Shown: piece after piece, positions 34,901 through 44,527 of the stretch
Layout of the letters: the number at the start of each line of letters is the position of its first letter
Position numbering within the stretch: the first letter of the stretch is position 1
Assembly (NCBI RefSeq): GCF_000813425.1
Contig: NZ_JWIB01000005.1
Coordinates: 1 to 64,000, forward strand
Direction of reading: 5' to 3'
DNA from: Sporosarcina sp. ZBG7A
Lineage (GTDB): Bacteria; Bacillota; Bacilli; Bacillales_A; Planococcaceae
DNA length: 64,000 nt
Notes under the pieces: model-generated
Seen by the model: the letters and a program-made list of their open reading frames with translations, nothing else
Told to the model about the DNA's origin: nothing
The model's database searches: none
Translations under genes and position numbers: made by a program

Positions 34901-35743
34901 ATGAAATGGCGAGGACGAAGAGAAAGTACGAATGTAGAAGATCGACGTGGTAAAGGTGGAACAGCCATCATCGGTGGAGGAATAGGAACCGTTGTCATTG
35001 CACTCGTTGTTCTATTTCTAGGCGGTGATCCCTCTGAACTGCTTGGTACTCTCTCTGGTGAAGAGACGACTCAGACCCAACCTTATGAAGAAACTGCTGA
35101 AGAACGTGAGCTAGCAGATTTCGTCTCAGTCGTTCTTGCTGATACGGAAGATGTGTGGTCTGAAGTATTTGCTGAAGAAGGCAAGACCTACGAAGACCCA
35201 ACACTGGTTATGTATACAGGTAGCGTCCAGTCCGCTTGCGGTTCAGCCAGTTCAGCAATTGGCCCTTTCTACTGTCCAGGTGACGAAAAGCTCTATATCG
35301 ATTTAAGTTTTTATGATGAACTAAAATCGAATTTCCAAGCCCCCGGTGACTTTGCGATGGCTTACGTCTTAGCACACGAAGTCGGACACCACGTTCAAAA
35401 GCAGCTTGGAACAAGTGATAAAATGAATGCTCTTCGAAATCGTTTAAGTAAAGAGGACTATAACAAATACTCCGTGAGACTTGAATTGCAGGCCGATTAC
35501 TATGCTGGCGTCTGGGCAGGTCGTGCGAAACAAAAGAATTTGCTAGAAAAAGGTGATTTGCAAGAAGCATTGAAAGCGGCGAGTGCTGTTGGTGACGATA
35601 CAATCCAAAAACGCTCCCAAGGATATGTTGTCCCTGAAAGTTTTACGCATGGAAGTTCCAAACAACGTCAAGATTGGTTCTATAAAGGTTTTGAAACTGG
35701 AACGATTGAAGGCGGTAATACATTTGCAGGATTAAATTTCTAA
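34901..35743 (+). CDS. Membrane-anchored neutral zinc metallopeptidase (YpfJ family)
   Basis: A 280-residue protein with a short cytoplasmic head, one membrane anchor (residues 24-44) and an extracytoplasmic metallopeptidase domain. The zinc motif HEVGHH is followed by the third ligand region ELQADYYAGVWA. Family members are described as putative neutral zinc metallopeptidases; targets are unknown. The start is the ATG at 34901, 8 nt after AAGGAG; the ATG at 34895 is too close to it. A strong terminator follows. Confidence 0.9.
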   Translation: MKWRGRRESTNVEDRRGKGGTAIIGGGIGTVVIALVVLFLGGDPSELLGTLSGEETTQTQPYEETAEERELADFVSVVLADTEDVWSEVFAEEGKTYEDPTLVMYTGSVQSACGSASSAIGPFYCPGDEKLYIDLSFYDELKSNFQAPGDFAMAYVLAHEVGHHVQKQLGTSDKMNALRNRLSKEDYNKYSVRLELQADYYAGVWAGRAKQKNLLEKGDLQEALKAASAVGDDTIQKRSQGYVVPESFTHGSSKQRQDWFYKGFETGTIEGGNTFAGLNF

Positions 35744-35753
35744 AATCCTAACT

Positions 35754-35799
35754 AAAAACGTTCGAACCTGTCAAAGTAAAGACAGATTCGAACGTTTTT
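35754..35799. terminator. Bidirectional terminator after the metallopeptidase
   Basis: 13-bp stem AAAAACGTTCGAA / TTCGAACGTTTTT plus inner CTGTC/GACAG, between convergent genes. Confidence 0.9.
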
Positions 35800-36992
35800 T
35801 ATCGACTGGGTTTGACGATGTGTGAATATGGATTATGAGTTCCGTCCAGTAAATCTTTAATGATTGAAGCTCCCGCCATTGAATAACATGTCCCATTGCC
35901 TTCAAATCCAAGCAAGTAATAGACATTGTCTTGATGAGGCGCAGCCCCCATAAATGGTAATCCATCTTTTGAAATGCCGAACAACGAATTCCATGCATCA
36001 TCAATTTGTAAATCTAAGTGTGGAAACATCTCTTTTATTTCACATAAAATTTCCTGACCTTTTTGTTGGATAAATTCCGGATCATCGTACAACTCACTCG
36101 ATTCTTCGTCTAAACCTCCTGCAATCATTCTGCCACCTGGAGCGGTTCGGAAATATAGATATGGCTTTTTTGTTTCCCACACCATAACGTTATCTTTCCA
36201 AAATTCCCCTTCTATCGGTTTTGTCGCAATCGCAAATGTCTGATTGATTTGCGCTTTGCCGTTCAGCTCGCTGTATAGCTTGCTGTACCCGGTTGCGAGA
36301 ATAATCGAGTCGAATGAAATCTTAGCACCAGATTCCGTCATGATTGCACTTTCAGACAAGGAATCCATATTAACTGATGTATGTTCGAAATATGTAACGC
36401 CCATTTTTAAATTTTCTGTAGTCAACGCTTGTATGAATTGGTAAGGATTCACTTCAGCATCGTGCCAAGTACGCAATGCTGCTGGTTTGTCAATTCCATA
36501 TTCCTCAATCAACTTCTTATGATCTAAATACTCTGCTGGGAAGTCGTATTTTTTTAAGTAGCTATACTCCCTTTTCAATTTATCTACATCTTTAGGTGTT
36601 GATGCATAATAAATACTGTCGCGCAAACGATACCCAGTGGTTTCAGGTAATGTTGAAGCAACCTGTGTTAGCTCATCCATCGATTCCAAGCACATTTTGT
36701 AAAATGATACAGCGTCTTTTTCACCGATCCTATCTACAAATTCAGAGAGCATCGTGTCACTTGCATACTGAAGAAGTCCAGTATTGGCAGAACTACTTCC
36801 TCTTCCAATTTCGCTACGGTCAATAACCGTCACCTGCTTGCCTGCAGAAGCTAGCTTATACGCAGCTAATGTTCCAGACATTCCCCCACCTATAATCACA
36901 ATATCTGCGTTGAGATTTACTTCAAGTGAAGGGAATTGCGAAGTTGGTTTTGCTGTTTTATCCCAATATGTTTGTCCTGTTGTCAGTTTCAT
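35799..36992 (-). CDS. FAD-dependent amino-acid-oxidase-like (DAO family) oxidoreductase
   Basis: A 397-residue flavoprotein. The N-terminal dinucleotide motif is IVIIGGGMSGTLAAYKLASA followed by VIDRSEIGRGSSSANTG. The C-terminal part has GGLDEES and the closing GFEGNGTCYSMAGASI, which contacts FAD. Family members oxidise amines or D-/N-methyl amino acids; the substrate is unknown. The ATG follows AGAGGGAGATACTT. It lies immediately downstream of, and in the same direction as, the NCS2 permease, but with an 84-nt gap. Confidence 0.88.
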   Translation of the reverse strand: MKLTTGQTYWDKTAKPTSQFPSLEVNLNADIVIIGGGMSGTLAAYKLASAGKQVTVIDRSEIGRGSSSANTGLLQYASDTMLSEFVDRIGEKDAVSFYKMCLESMDELTQVASTLPETTGYRLRDSIYYASTPKDVDKLKREYSYLKKYDFPAEYLDHKKLIEEYGIDKPAALRTWHDAEVNPYQFIQALTTENLKMGVTYFEHTSVNMDSLSESAIMTESGAKISFDSIILATGYSKLYSELNGKAQINQTFAIATKPIEGEFWKDNVMVWETKKPYLYFRTAPGGRMIAGGLDEESSELYDDPEFIQQKGQEILCEIKEMFPHLDLQIDDAWNSLFGISKDGLPFMGAAPHQDNVYYLLGFEGNGTCYSMAGASIIKDLLDGTHNPYSHIVKPSR

Positions 36993-37076
36993 AAGTATCT
37001 CCCTCTAGTTTCACGTTCAACTCTAACGACTATTCCCGCTTATGGAGTGATCACAAACCTGGAAAGATAAAAATAA

Positions 37077-38363
37077 TTACTGAAACTTTCTACGTCTCAT
37101 TGACAACTGTTCCACGACAATCGCTACAATCGTCCCTGTAATTAATCCATTTGATAATACGGAAGCGAGAACTGCCGGCAATTGAGCAAAACTTGTTGAA
37201 GGCACAAACATAATTCCTACTCCTGTCATCAGTCCAATAGCTACGGCTTTTCGTGCACGATCTTTTTCAGGATCCTCATCTAGTTCTGAAAATGCCATTG
37301 ACACCATCTTTGTGAAGATAGCAAACGTCACGGCATATGCAACAGGTGCCGGCAACGCTGCAAATACTGCCATTATAGCTGGGAAGAACGTAATTGCAAC
37401 AATTAAGGCGCTCCCTACGATGAATGGCAAAATGGATGCCATTCCCGTTGTTCCAACAAATCCTGCAGCACCCGAAATTGGTACTGGACCAATTGCAGAA
37501 AAAACACCTGAAAGTAGATGGTTAATACCTGAAACAAAAGAGCCTTGACGAACACGATCTTCTACTTGCATGGAAAACTTTTGTTTAAGCAAATTTTCCA
37601 TGACACGAATGGAAGCTAGCATATTTGCGATTAACAACAGTGTTATGAAAACAGCTGTGACTGCAACACCACCATCCCAAACAGGTGGTCCGTAGACAAA
37701 CATTTTTGGCAGTTCAATGATATGGTCGGAGACGATTCCAACGCTAGGAGCACGACCAAGAACTGCAAAAATCACCCAACCAACAACAATAGAAAGCAAC
37801 ACAGCATATTTGGATACCCGTTCTCTTTTGTTGCCCATCGCAACGAACGTGATGATCAGCACAAGTAAACTACCTAAGACAACACGCAAATCAATTACAT
37901 CTTCTGGAGTTTCCACACCTACCATGCCTTTTATAAACGTTCCACTCAATTGCATTATTAGCAACATCAAATACGTAAACGTGATAGCAGGTGTGAATAG
38001 TTTCTTCATCTTTGTGATGACGCCTGTTGCTGCGAGGATGATAAACAATACCCCACTGTACAGCATGCCACTTTGGAGTGCCTGCAATGCATCATCGGGA
38101 GTGCTGTAAAATACACCAACCATACCGGCGTATACAACAAAGATTCCCCACCACAAACCAGCTGGTCCTTCATTAATCGGCAATTTATGGCCGATCAATG
38201 CTTGTAATAGACATGCAACTCCTAATACAAAAATAGTCCGTTGTAAAAACAGGGCGGTATCCCCTGAATCCATTCCAAATACGTGGGCAATTGCAATCGG
38301 TGCAGCGATTGAAGAAGCCATTAAAAATACTGCCCATTGTATGCCTCCTGCAAGTTGTTTCAT
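37077..38363 (-). CDS. NCS2-family nucleobase permease
   Basis: A 428-residue membrane protein with about 12-14 hydrophobic segments and the NCS2 loop PISGAAGFVGTTGMAS. Family members import uracil, xanthine or other purines with H+ or Na+. It resembles the uncharacterised YwdJ-type branch of Bacillus. The start is the ATG at 38363, preceded by GGAGGAATTGCAT; the TTG at 38378 overlaps the ribosome binding site. No purine riboswitch was seen upstream. Confidence 0.85.
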   Translation of the reverse strand: MKQLAGGIQWAVFLMASSIAAPIAIAHVFGMDSGDTALFLQRTIFVLGVACLLQALIGHKLPINEGPAGLWWGIFVVYAGMVGVFYSTPDDALQALQSGMLYSGVLFIILAATGVITKMKKLFTPAITFTYLMLLIMQLSGTFIKGMVGVETPEDVIDLRVVLGSLLVLIITFVAMGNKRERVSKYAVLLSIVVGWVIFAVLGRAPSVGIVSDHIIELPKMFVYGPPVWDGGVAVTAVFITLLLIANMLASIRVMENLLKQKFSMQVEDRVRQGSFVSGINHLLSGVFSAIGPVPISGAAGFVGTTGMASILPFIVGSALIVAITFFPAIMAVFAALPAPVAYAVTFAIFTKMVSMAFSELDEDPEKDRARKAVAIGLMTGVGIMFVPSTSFAQLPAVLASVLSNGLITGTIVAIVVEQLSMRRRKFQ

Positions 38364-38527
38364 ATGCAATTCCTCCAATAAATCCGCTCAAATTTTTCGT
38401 TTCTCAGTATACCATGCAATTTGCCCTTTCGTTAGGTACACTTTAGATATGTATAGGTAGTTACTGCTTGAAATGAAGCGGTTGTGGGTACAAAATAAGT
38501 ATAGAATGATCGAGAGGATGTTTGCTC

Positions 38528-39805
38528 ATGGAATCCCAATTTGACGAAATGCGTCAGCGACTTCAACACATTGGTAATTTGTCCAATTATATTGAAGAGC
38601 TATTCACCAAACTTCCAGGTAATTTAATTTCCGAAAAACAACGAAAAAAAATGATGGAAATTATGATGAATGACGATGAACTACAAAACCTGTTGGAAGG
38701 TCTAAAAAATCCACGCCCCCCTCGTTTTGTATTAGTCGGTAGGACAGGCGTCGGAAAAAGCAGTCTTATTAACGCGCTGAGTGGTCGTTATCTAGCTGAA
38801 GTGAGTGAAGTGGAAATTGGCACGAAGGAAGCAAAGCGCTATGCCTATGAGGCAGATGGGCATGTTTACTTTGAAGTGATTGACACTCGCGGTATTGGAG
38901 AATCAGAATCATTCGATACAAAAGCTGAGGATACATTAAAAGACGTCATACAATCATTCGAGCCGGATGCCGTCCTATTTTTACAAAAAGCGACGGAACG
39001 GGCTCATATCGATAAAGATGTTGCTGTGACGAAAAAAATCATGAAAAAAGCAGCCGAAGGACTTCCACTGATTGCAGTCATTACACAAGTAGATGACTTG
39101 AATCCCTCTCGTGTGAAAGAACCTGAAAACTATCCTGCAGCAAAAACTCAATTGATAACCGAAAAAACCGAGCAACTAAAACGGATTTTTGAACAGAATG
39201 ATCTGGCAGCTTCCGCGTTTCTACCCGTTTCATCCTACATTGAATGGTCTGATGTAGAGGATGACAATCGCTCAATCGAATTTGATGGACGTTATGGAAT
39301 CGAGGAACTGATCGATTTTTTAGAAGACAGCCTGGACATCCGGGCAGCCATACATCTGGGGTTATCGATTCGACTGAACACCATTTCTGAACGAATTGCA
39401 TTGCGTTTCATAAAAGTCTTCACTGCGTTAGCTGGAACGGTCGCACTGAGTCCGCTAATTGCGACGGACATCGCTGTTTTGCTTGCATTACAATCGATAT
39501 TGCTCATGATTATAGCCTATTTGTCTGGTCGTGAACTTGACTTTAAAACTGCGCGCGAAGTTCTCGTATCTCTAGGTGGTATTGGCGCAACCGGTTTTAC
39601 ATTGCGCATGATTGCCCAACAAGGGAGTAAATTTGCGAATCTCGTCATTCCAGGTGCCGGTTCTGCAATTAGTGCAAGTATCGCAAGCGGAGGTACGTAT
39701 GCGATCGGAAAAGCCGCTGTTGCTTACTTTTTGCGTGGAGCTGATGAAAAAGAGTTAAAGGCCATCGTGAAAGATGCACGTCATGAATATGAAGGAGATA
39801 TGTAA
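38528..39805 (+). CDS. Era-like GTPase with C-terminal membrane-associated DUF697 domain
   Basis: A 425-residue GTPase. P-loop GRTGVGKSS, switch II DTRG and the base-recognition motif TQVD are present. The C-terminal third (from about residue 275) is hydrophobic and glycine-rich (VIPGAGSAISASIASGGTYA), typical of DUF697 domains. Role unknown; relatives are linked to stress or membrane functions. The ATG at 38528 was chosen over the TTG at 38522 for spacing to GAGAGG. A strong terminator follows. Confidence 0.85.
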   Translation: MESQFDEMRQRLQHIGNLSNYIEELFTKLPGNLISEKQRKKMMEIMMNDDELQNLLEGLKNPRPPRFVLVGRTGVGKSSLINALSGRYLAEVSEVEIGTKEAKRYAYEADGHVYFEVIDTRGIGESESFDTKAEDTLKDVIQSFEPDAVLFLQKATERAHIDKDVAVTKKIMKKAAEGLPLIAVITQVDDLNPSRVKEPENYPAAKTQLITEKTEQLKRIFEQNDLAASAFLPVSSYIEWSDVEDDNRSIEFDGRYGIEELIDFLEDSLDIRAAIHLGLSIRLNTISERIALRFIKVFTALAGTVALSPLIATDIAVLLALQSILLMIIAYLSGRELDFKTAREVLVSLGGIGATGFTLRMIAQQGSKFANLVIPGAGSAISASIASGGTYAIGKAAVAYFLRGADEKELKAIVKDARHEYEGDM

Positions 39806-39834
39806 AAAAGGATGAGCACAATGCTCATCCTTTT
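39806..39834. terminator. Bidirectional terminator after the GTPase
   Basis: 13-bp perfect stem AAAAGGATGAGCA / TGCTCATCCTTTT with a 3-nt loop. Confidence 0.92.
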
Positions 39835-39839
39835 GTTTG

Positions 39840-40253
39840 TTAAAACGTGATTGTTTGAGGTTCTTCACCTTTTTTGTTCATCACCCGAATGGAATCCGGT
39901 ACTACTTTTAAAATGACTAAGTCCGGATCTTCTGGTCCAGTGAACCAAGGTTTCATGTGTTCATTCCAAACCTTTTCCTTTAATCGCTCTTCATCAGAAA
40001 TCGTGACAGTCCCTGCTATTTCTAAAAAAGCATCCCCATATCCTTCGTCATTGTACCCAAGTAAGATATATGTGTTTGGATTCTTCTCGAGCTCTTCCAC
40101 TTTTTCAGTTTTTTTAGATGTCGCTGTATAAAGGCTGAAGTCCTCATGATAAAACGTCATATATCTGCTAAAAGGCTTGTTCGCCTCTACAGTTGACATC
40201 GTTCCGATATGGCTGTTGTCCAAAATGTTTTGTGCAGTTTCTTTTGCATTCAT
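39840..40253 (-). CDS. General-stress-protein-26-like flavin-binding protein
   Basis: A 137-residue split-barrel protein of the pyridoxamine-phosphate-oxidase-like group, close in layout to B. subtilis YdaG (general stress protein 26): HIGTMSTVEANKPFSRYMTFYH, then the central LGYNDEGYGDAFLEIAGTV. It probably binds FMN or a related cofactor. The ATG follows GGAGAGGGTATC. Control by sigma-B is likely from the family, but no convincing sigma-B promoter was found. Confidence 0.88.
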   Translation of the reverse strand: MNAKETAQNILDNSHIGTMSTVEANKPFSRYMTFYHEDFSLYTATSKKTEKVEELEKNPNTYILLGYNDEGYGDAFLEIAGTVTISDEERLKEKVWNEHMKPWFTGPEDPDLVILKVVPDSIRVMNKKGEEPQTITF

Positions 40254-40333
40254 GATACCCTCTCCTTTTTGTTCAGTTAACTTTAGTCTTCCTTCAATCG
40301 ACCAAAACTAAACATGGAGCAGTAGTATTGTCA

Positions 40334-41650
40334 TCATTTAGAAGGCGTAGCAAGAGTGATGACATAACCGATCCCAGCGCCAATAATTGCTGGTAAAAGC
40401 CAGCCAATCTGTTGCTCATACAGCGGTAAGTGCTTAAGAATGTCCACAACTGGTACAACTACGATTCCGCCACCGGCAAGACCATCAAAAACACTAACCA
40501 GTGCCGTACCAAATAAGGCAAGCACGTAAACAATTGGTCTTCTGCCAAAAGCATTGTCTACAAAGGATAACAACATTAAAACAATAGCGAGTGGATAGAT
40601 CATCAACAGAACAGGGATAGAAAGTGAAATTAATTGAGTCAGCCCTACGTTTGCAACCACGGCACTAAACACTGCAAAAATCACGACAAATGTTTTATAC
40701 GATAGAGCCGGCACTACTTGTGAGAAAAATTGAGCACAAGCAGAAACGAGACCCACGGAAGTGGTCAAACAAGCGAAAAGTATTGTAATGGCTAAGATAA
40801 CAGGACCAAATGAACCATACAGCAATTCAGATGCAAGTGATAAAACGATACCTCCGTTTTCTTGAAGCCCGATTGCTTCGAGGCTTGTTGCCCCGATGAA
40901 TCCTAAAGATATGTATACAAAGCTTAAGCCAATTGCAGCGACACTTCCAGCTACAATCATGGACTTCATAAGGCCTTTAGAGGTTTTTACACCTTCAGCA
41001 TGAATGGCCGCCGTAATGACACTACCAAAAATAAGCGCCGCGATGACATCCATCGTTAAATATCCTTCAACAAAGCTTTTGAAGAAAGGATGTGTGCCAA
41101 ACGTTTCATCTGGACGATTAATAGCACCAATTGGATCTACAAAGCTCTTGATAGCAAGAAGTGCAATTACCAAGAACAAAATTGGTGTTAAATACTTACC
41201 AATACGGTCTACAAGTTTTGCAGGGTTTAATGCCAGACCTATAGTAATCGCAAAAAACAGAATACTAAATACAAGGAGTGGCCATTGTGCAGTAGCTACT
41301 TCACCAGACAAAAATGGTGAGATACCAATTTCGTACGAAACGGTAGCCGTCCTTGGAATTCCAAAAAAAGGACCTATTGCCAAATACACAATCATAGTGA
41401 ATATTAAACCAAAAGTGGGATGAACACGATCTGCGATTGAGCGTAAATCACCACCTGCGTGTGCTATTGCCAAAATCGCTAAAAGCGGTAGGCCAACGCC
41501 TGTAATTAAAAAACCAAACATTGCTAGCGCCAAATCGCTTCCTGCTAATTGACCTAGTTTTGGGGGAAAAATAATATTTCCAGCGCCCAGGAACAAAGCA
41601 AATAGCATGAGACCGATTATGAAATTCTTTTTAAACGTCAATACTGTCAC
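40334..41650 (-). CDS. brnQ: Branched-chain amino acid:cation symporter
   Basis: A 438-residue carrier with about 12 hydrophobic segments. The N-terminal ...IIGLMLFALFLGAGNIIFPP is the LIVCS family signature. Imports leucine, isoleucine and valine with Na+ or H+. The start is GTG 41650 or the TTG three codons further; GAGGAG lies 3 or 12 nt away, so neither is ideal. A CodY-like sequence lies 62 nt upstream, consistent with amino-acid control seen for brnQ genes. Confidence 0.92.
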   Translation of the reverse strand: MTVLTFKKNFIIGLMLFALFLGAGNIIFPPKLGQLAGSDLALAMFGFLITGVGLPLLAILAIAHAGGDLRSIADRVHPTFGLIFTMIVYLAIGPFFGIPRTATVSYEIGISPFLSGEVATAQWPLLVFSILFFAITIGLALNPAKLVDRIGKYLTPILFLVIALLAIKSFVDPIGAINRPDETFGTHPFFKSFVEGYLTMDVIAALIFGSVITAAIHAEGVKTSKGLMKSMIVAGSVAAIGLSFVYISLGFIGATSLEAIGLQENGGIVLSLASELLYGSFGPVILAITILFACLTTSVGLVSACAQFFSQVVPALSYKTFVVIFAVFSAVVANVGLTQLISLSIPVLLMIYPLAIVLMLLSFVDNAFGRRPIVYVLALFGTALVSVFDGLAGGGIVVVPVVDILKHLPLYEQQIGWLLPAIIGAGIGYVITLATPSK

Positions 41651-41711
41651 AACTCCTCAAGGAACTTTACATAAATGGATTCGCCGATCTATTCTCAATT
41701 AGAGCGTAACA

Positions 41712-41726
41712 AACATTCAGCGAATT
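41712..41726. promoter_or_regulatory. Candidate CodY site upstream of brnQ
   Basis: On the minus strand AATTCGCTGAATGTT matches the CodY consensus AATTTTCWGAAAATT at 11 of 15 positions. Function is an inference. Confidence 0.35.
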
Positions 41727-41844
41727 ATAAAGGATTTTGTCGAAATCTTATTGGATATAGGTAAAATGGAACCAATTAGTTGCCTTCTAGAACCCTGCTC
41801 GTTAAAATGCTTTATTGGTAATACTATTACGGAGGTCATTTAAA

Positions 41845-42255
41845 ATGAAAAAATTACTACTTGTAGGGGCGTTGACCATCATGCTAGCGGGTTGTACAAG
41901 TAATGAGCCTGCACAAGAGCCTGATGCACCTGACGAAAACACAAATTCGTTGGAAGAGAACTCAGTCAACACTGCCCCAGAAGACAATAACGCCGCGGAA
42001 GAACAAGCTTCTGAAACAGATGCAAAGAATAGTGAGCTTACAACCTACGAAGAGTACAGCAAGATTGCAGAAGTTGCGGATGTGAATGATCTCAAAGGAA
42101 TAGTGGAGTCCGATAACCCAGGAACTCGCGTGATTCTCTTTGAAGATGAAAGCGGCAAAAAAAAGGTAAAAAGTGTCTATGTCAAAAAAGAAAATCGTTT
42201 GAAAGTGATTTCTTTAGACGACGACGGTTTGTTATATAATGACATCCTTAAATAA
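41845..42255 (+). CDS. Small lipoprotein, unknown
   Basis: A 136-residue lipoprotein. The signal peptide MKKLLLVGALTIMLAGC ends in lipobox LAGC (C17). A long acidic Glu/Asn/Asp-rich linker (about residues 20-65) precedes a small C-terminal domain (GIVESDNPGTRVILFEDESG). The start is the ATG at 41845 after GGAGGTCATTTAAA. A predicted promoter, TTGCCT - 17 nt - TAAAAT, lies at about 41780-41808. Function unknown. Confidence 0.85.
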   Translation: MKKLLLVGALTIMLAGCTSNEPAQEPDAPDENTNSLEENSVNTAPEDNNAAEEQASETDAKNSELTTYEEYSKIAEVADVNDLKGIVESDNPGTRVILFEDESGKKKVKSVYVKKENRLKVISLDDDGLLYNDILK

Positions 42256-42263
42256 CACATAGG

Positions 42264-42297
42264 AAAGCCCATTCGCTCTTAATAGCGAATGGGCTTT
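42264..42297. terminator. Bidirectional terminator after the lipoprotein gene
   Basis: 14-bp perfect stem AAAGCCCATTCGCT / AGCGAATGGGCTTT followed by TT, between convergent genes. Confidence 0.92.
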
Positions 42298-42305
42298 TTA
42301 GCATC

Positions 42306-43859
42306 TTATTTCAAATACCGTCGAGCTCCTGAGAATTCGGTGCGATATGGCCCTGCATCTATCGATATGATTTCGACTGTTTTCTTCGGATTTGGGGAAT
42401 GAATCATTTTACCATTTCCGATATACATTCCGACATGATGTACGGACCCTTCACCTTTATTGTAAGCAAAGAACAAAAGGTCACCTGGTTGAAGTTGACT
42501 CTTCTTCACAGCTGTTCCATGTGTGGCTTGAACACTCGCATCTCTAGGAATATCGATGCCATGCTGTCTATAGACTGAGTACGTGAACCCTGAGCAATCC
42601 AGACCAAACCCTGAAGTACCAGCCCATAAGTATGGTAGTCCGTTAAACTTTTTCGCAGTTGTTATTATGTCCTGCGATGTTGGTGCAGGAAGTTTACTAC
42701 CTTTTTGAAGCACATTTACATCTTGTTTACGTACATATTTGGCCCCATCTGTTGCCGTCTGAACTTTTACCCAATCCCCTTTTTCTTCGAGAACTGGAAG
42801 AATCGTGTTGAAACTAATTTCCATGAACGGTGTAGCAGTGGTTTCATCGTGATATAAGTTTGCAATTGGCGCTTTCACCATAGCAGTTGCACACTGTCCA
42901 TAATCCGCATATGACTCTTTAATGTGAGACACAGGAACCCAACCTGGATAGCCGGCTTTGTTTTTAGGAGAAAACTGATCTTTTACAGCTATTTGCATCC
43001 ATTTCCCTGAAGTCTTAAGTACAACTACCTCTTGTCCGTAGAGCGCTTGTGTTTCTGTTTTACCGACTAACCATTGTTTCTGTGGGATCGTCATCGTTTT
43101 CGTCCATTTTCGAATATCCGTTGGTGCAGAAACAGCTGGTCTGTCAATGAGTCTAGCTGCATTAGGTGCTTTCCATAGAGTCGTAACCGCCACATTTACA
43201 TGATACGTCTTTTTCGCCGCGGGGTTAAAACACGTTAATGCTTCTTGAAATTCCGGATTCAATATTCGCGCAAGGAAAATTCCGAAATGGGCACGTGTTA
43301 ATGTCATCGTAGGTTTGAACGTATGATCCGGATAACCGAATGTGATGTTGTTGGCAAATAGAATACTGATTGATGGTGCAGCAAAGCTTTTTACATTCAC
43401 ATCTACAAACTGAGACTTCTTTGAGCTGTTAGGCTGTTGTAGATCGAAAGCACGCACAAGTATAGCTGCCATTTCAGCACGTGTTAACAAAGCATTTGGA
43501 TTGAATTCCTTTTTCAAATTCCCAACCATAATGTTTTCGTCTACAACGGTTGCAATGATGTCATAACCAGCAGATCCTTTTATCACATCTACCACCTGTG
43601 GGTCTGGACGATTTGTTGTGTCGAGTTTCAGAGCACGAACGAGCATTTCAGAAGCTTCTAATCTTGTAATGGATTGGTTGATGCCATAAGCAACAGAAGG
43701 ACCTGAAGTGACAATTCCTTTTTCAGCTAGAAATTCAAGTTCAGCTTTTGCTGCATATTGGTCACCGACGTCACTGAACACCTTCCCTGCCGATGCTGGA
43801 TTGGCAATTGAAAACATGAGCACAACGATAAGAAATGGGAATAGGATTTTCTTGATCAT
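42306..43859 (-). CDS. SLH - SH3b - NlpC/P60 cell-wall endopeptidase
   Basis: A 517-residue exported protein. The signal peptide is MIKKILFPFLIVVLMFSIAN ending ...PASA. Three SLH-type repeats lie at about residues 30-200 (e.g. ALLTRAEMAAILVRAFDL) and anchor the protein to the cell wall. SH3-like segments cover the middle. The C-terminal NlpC/P60 domain has C422 in GLDCSGFTYSVYR, H475 in HHVGMYIG and H487. It should cut gamma-D-Glu-diamino-acid bonds in peptidoglycan. The start is the ATG at 43859 after GGAGGCTTCTA. That ribosome binding site is the right arm of a hairpin at 43861-43912. Confidence 0.92.
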   Translation of the reverse strand: MIKKILFPFLIVVLMFSIANPASAGKVFSDVGDQYAAKAELEFLAEKGIVTSGPSVAYGINQSITRLEASEMLVRALKLDTTNRPDPQVVDVIKGSAGYDIIATVVDENIMVGNLKKEFNPNALLTRAEMAAILVRAFDLQQPNSSKKSQFVDVNVKSFAAPSISILFANNITFGYPDHTFKPTMTLTRAHFGIFLARILNPEFQEALTCFNPAAKKTYHVNVAVTTLWKAPNAARLIDRPAVSAPTDIRKWTKTMTIPQKQWLVGKTETQALYGQEVVVLKTSGKWMQIAVKDQFSPKNKAGYPGWVPVSHIKESYADYGQCATAMVKAPIANLYHDETTATPFMEISFNTILPVLEEKGDWVKVQTATDGAKYVRKQDVNVLQKGSKLPAPTSQDIITTAKKFNGLPYLWAGTSGFGLDCSGFTYSVYRQHGIDIPRDASVQATHGTAVKKSQLQPGDLLFFAYNKGEGSVHHVGMYIGNGKMIHSPNPKKTVEIISIDAGPYRTEFSGARRYLK

Positions 43860-43860
43860 T

Positions 43861-43912
43861 AGAAGCCTCCTGATAGGTTTTATACCTATACCGTACACGA
43901 ACCAGAGGCTTC
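43861..43912 (-). promoter_or_regulatory. Hairpin pairing the ribosome binding site of the wall hydrolase
   Basis: On the minus strand AGAAGCCTC (5') pairs fully with GAGGCTTCT, which contains the Shine-Dalgarno sequence. The loop holds a smaller ATAGGT/ACCTAT hairpin. It could limit translation; regulatory role not shown. Confidence 0.5.
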
Positions 43913-43948
43913 TGTATAGACATTTTTCAGAAAACAATCATTTCATTT

Positions 43949-44356
43949 TCATTCTAAAATCGCAAGGAGACGACCCACTTCTCTTACTCCGATTTCTTGC
44001 CATTTTGATTTATCTGGAATTCTTCCGTCCTTATCGAGAGGTTCCTGGAATTGGTTGAATGTCGATGTCAAAAGTGAATTTTCTTCCGAGTCAAATCCAA
44101 CATTGATGACATGCTTAATGATATAAGGCGTTTTAAACTGAATGGACGCATTGTCTTGGTCCAACATGCCTGCAATGACATCAAATGGTGCACGGATATA
44201 AATAGTCTCCCCTTCTTCCCGGTTCAAAATCCTGTCAAAATATCCGGTGTGGTAGTCCCAGTTCCCTCCGAGATGATAGCCAGATTCTTCGAGTCGATTT
44301 TGCATGACACCAAATTGTGTCTTTCTACCTTCAAGCCCTGTCTTTAAACGTATCAT
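43949..44356 (-). CDS. YugN-family protein
   Basis: A 135-residue cytosolic protein of the YugN family (GLEGRKTQFGVMQNRLEESGY, then GGNWDYHTGYFDRIL). Family function is unknown. The start is the ATG at 44356, preceded by AAAAGGAG. The longer reading to 44395 lacks a ribosome binding site. It is divergent from fabI. Confidence 0.85.
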   Translation of the reverse strand: MIRLKTGLEGRKTQFGVMQNRLEESGYHLGGNWDYHTGYFDRILNREEGETIYIRAPFDVIAGMLDQDNASIQFKTPYIIKHVINVGFDSEENSLLTSTFNQFQEPLDKDGRIPDKSKWQEIGVREVGRLLAILE

Positions 44357-44527
44357 AATGAGCACTCCTTTTTCGCAAGTTACTCTTAGTGTCACCTTCT
44401 AAATTCGTTTCATACTCACGATGGAACTGTAAAAAGAAACTGTGCTATAATTATTTTGTGACCAGGTATTGATACTGACTGCTAACTAAAAAATATAATA
44501 GAACGATTTCAAGGGGGCCACTGAATC

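Noticed and set aside
40254-40320. Sigma-B promoter before the GSP26-like gene
   Set aside because: GTTTAG and GGGTAT-like strings exist, but their spacing or position relative to the start codon does not fit.
44451-44480. FapR operator before fabI
   Set aside because: GACCAGGTATTGATACTGAC is too far from the palindromic FapR consensus to claim, although the position after a TATAAT is suggestive.
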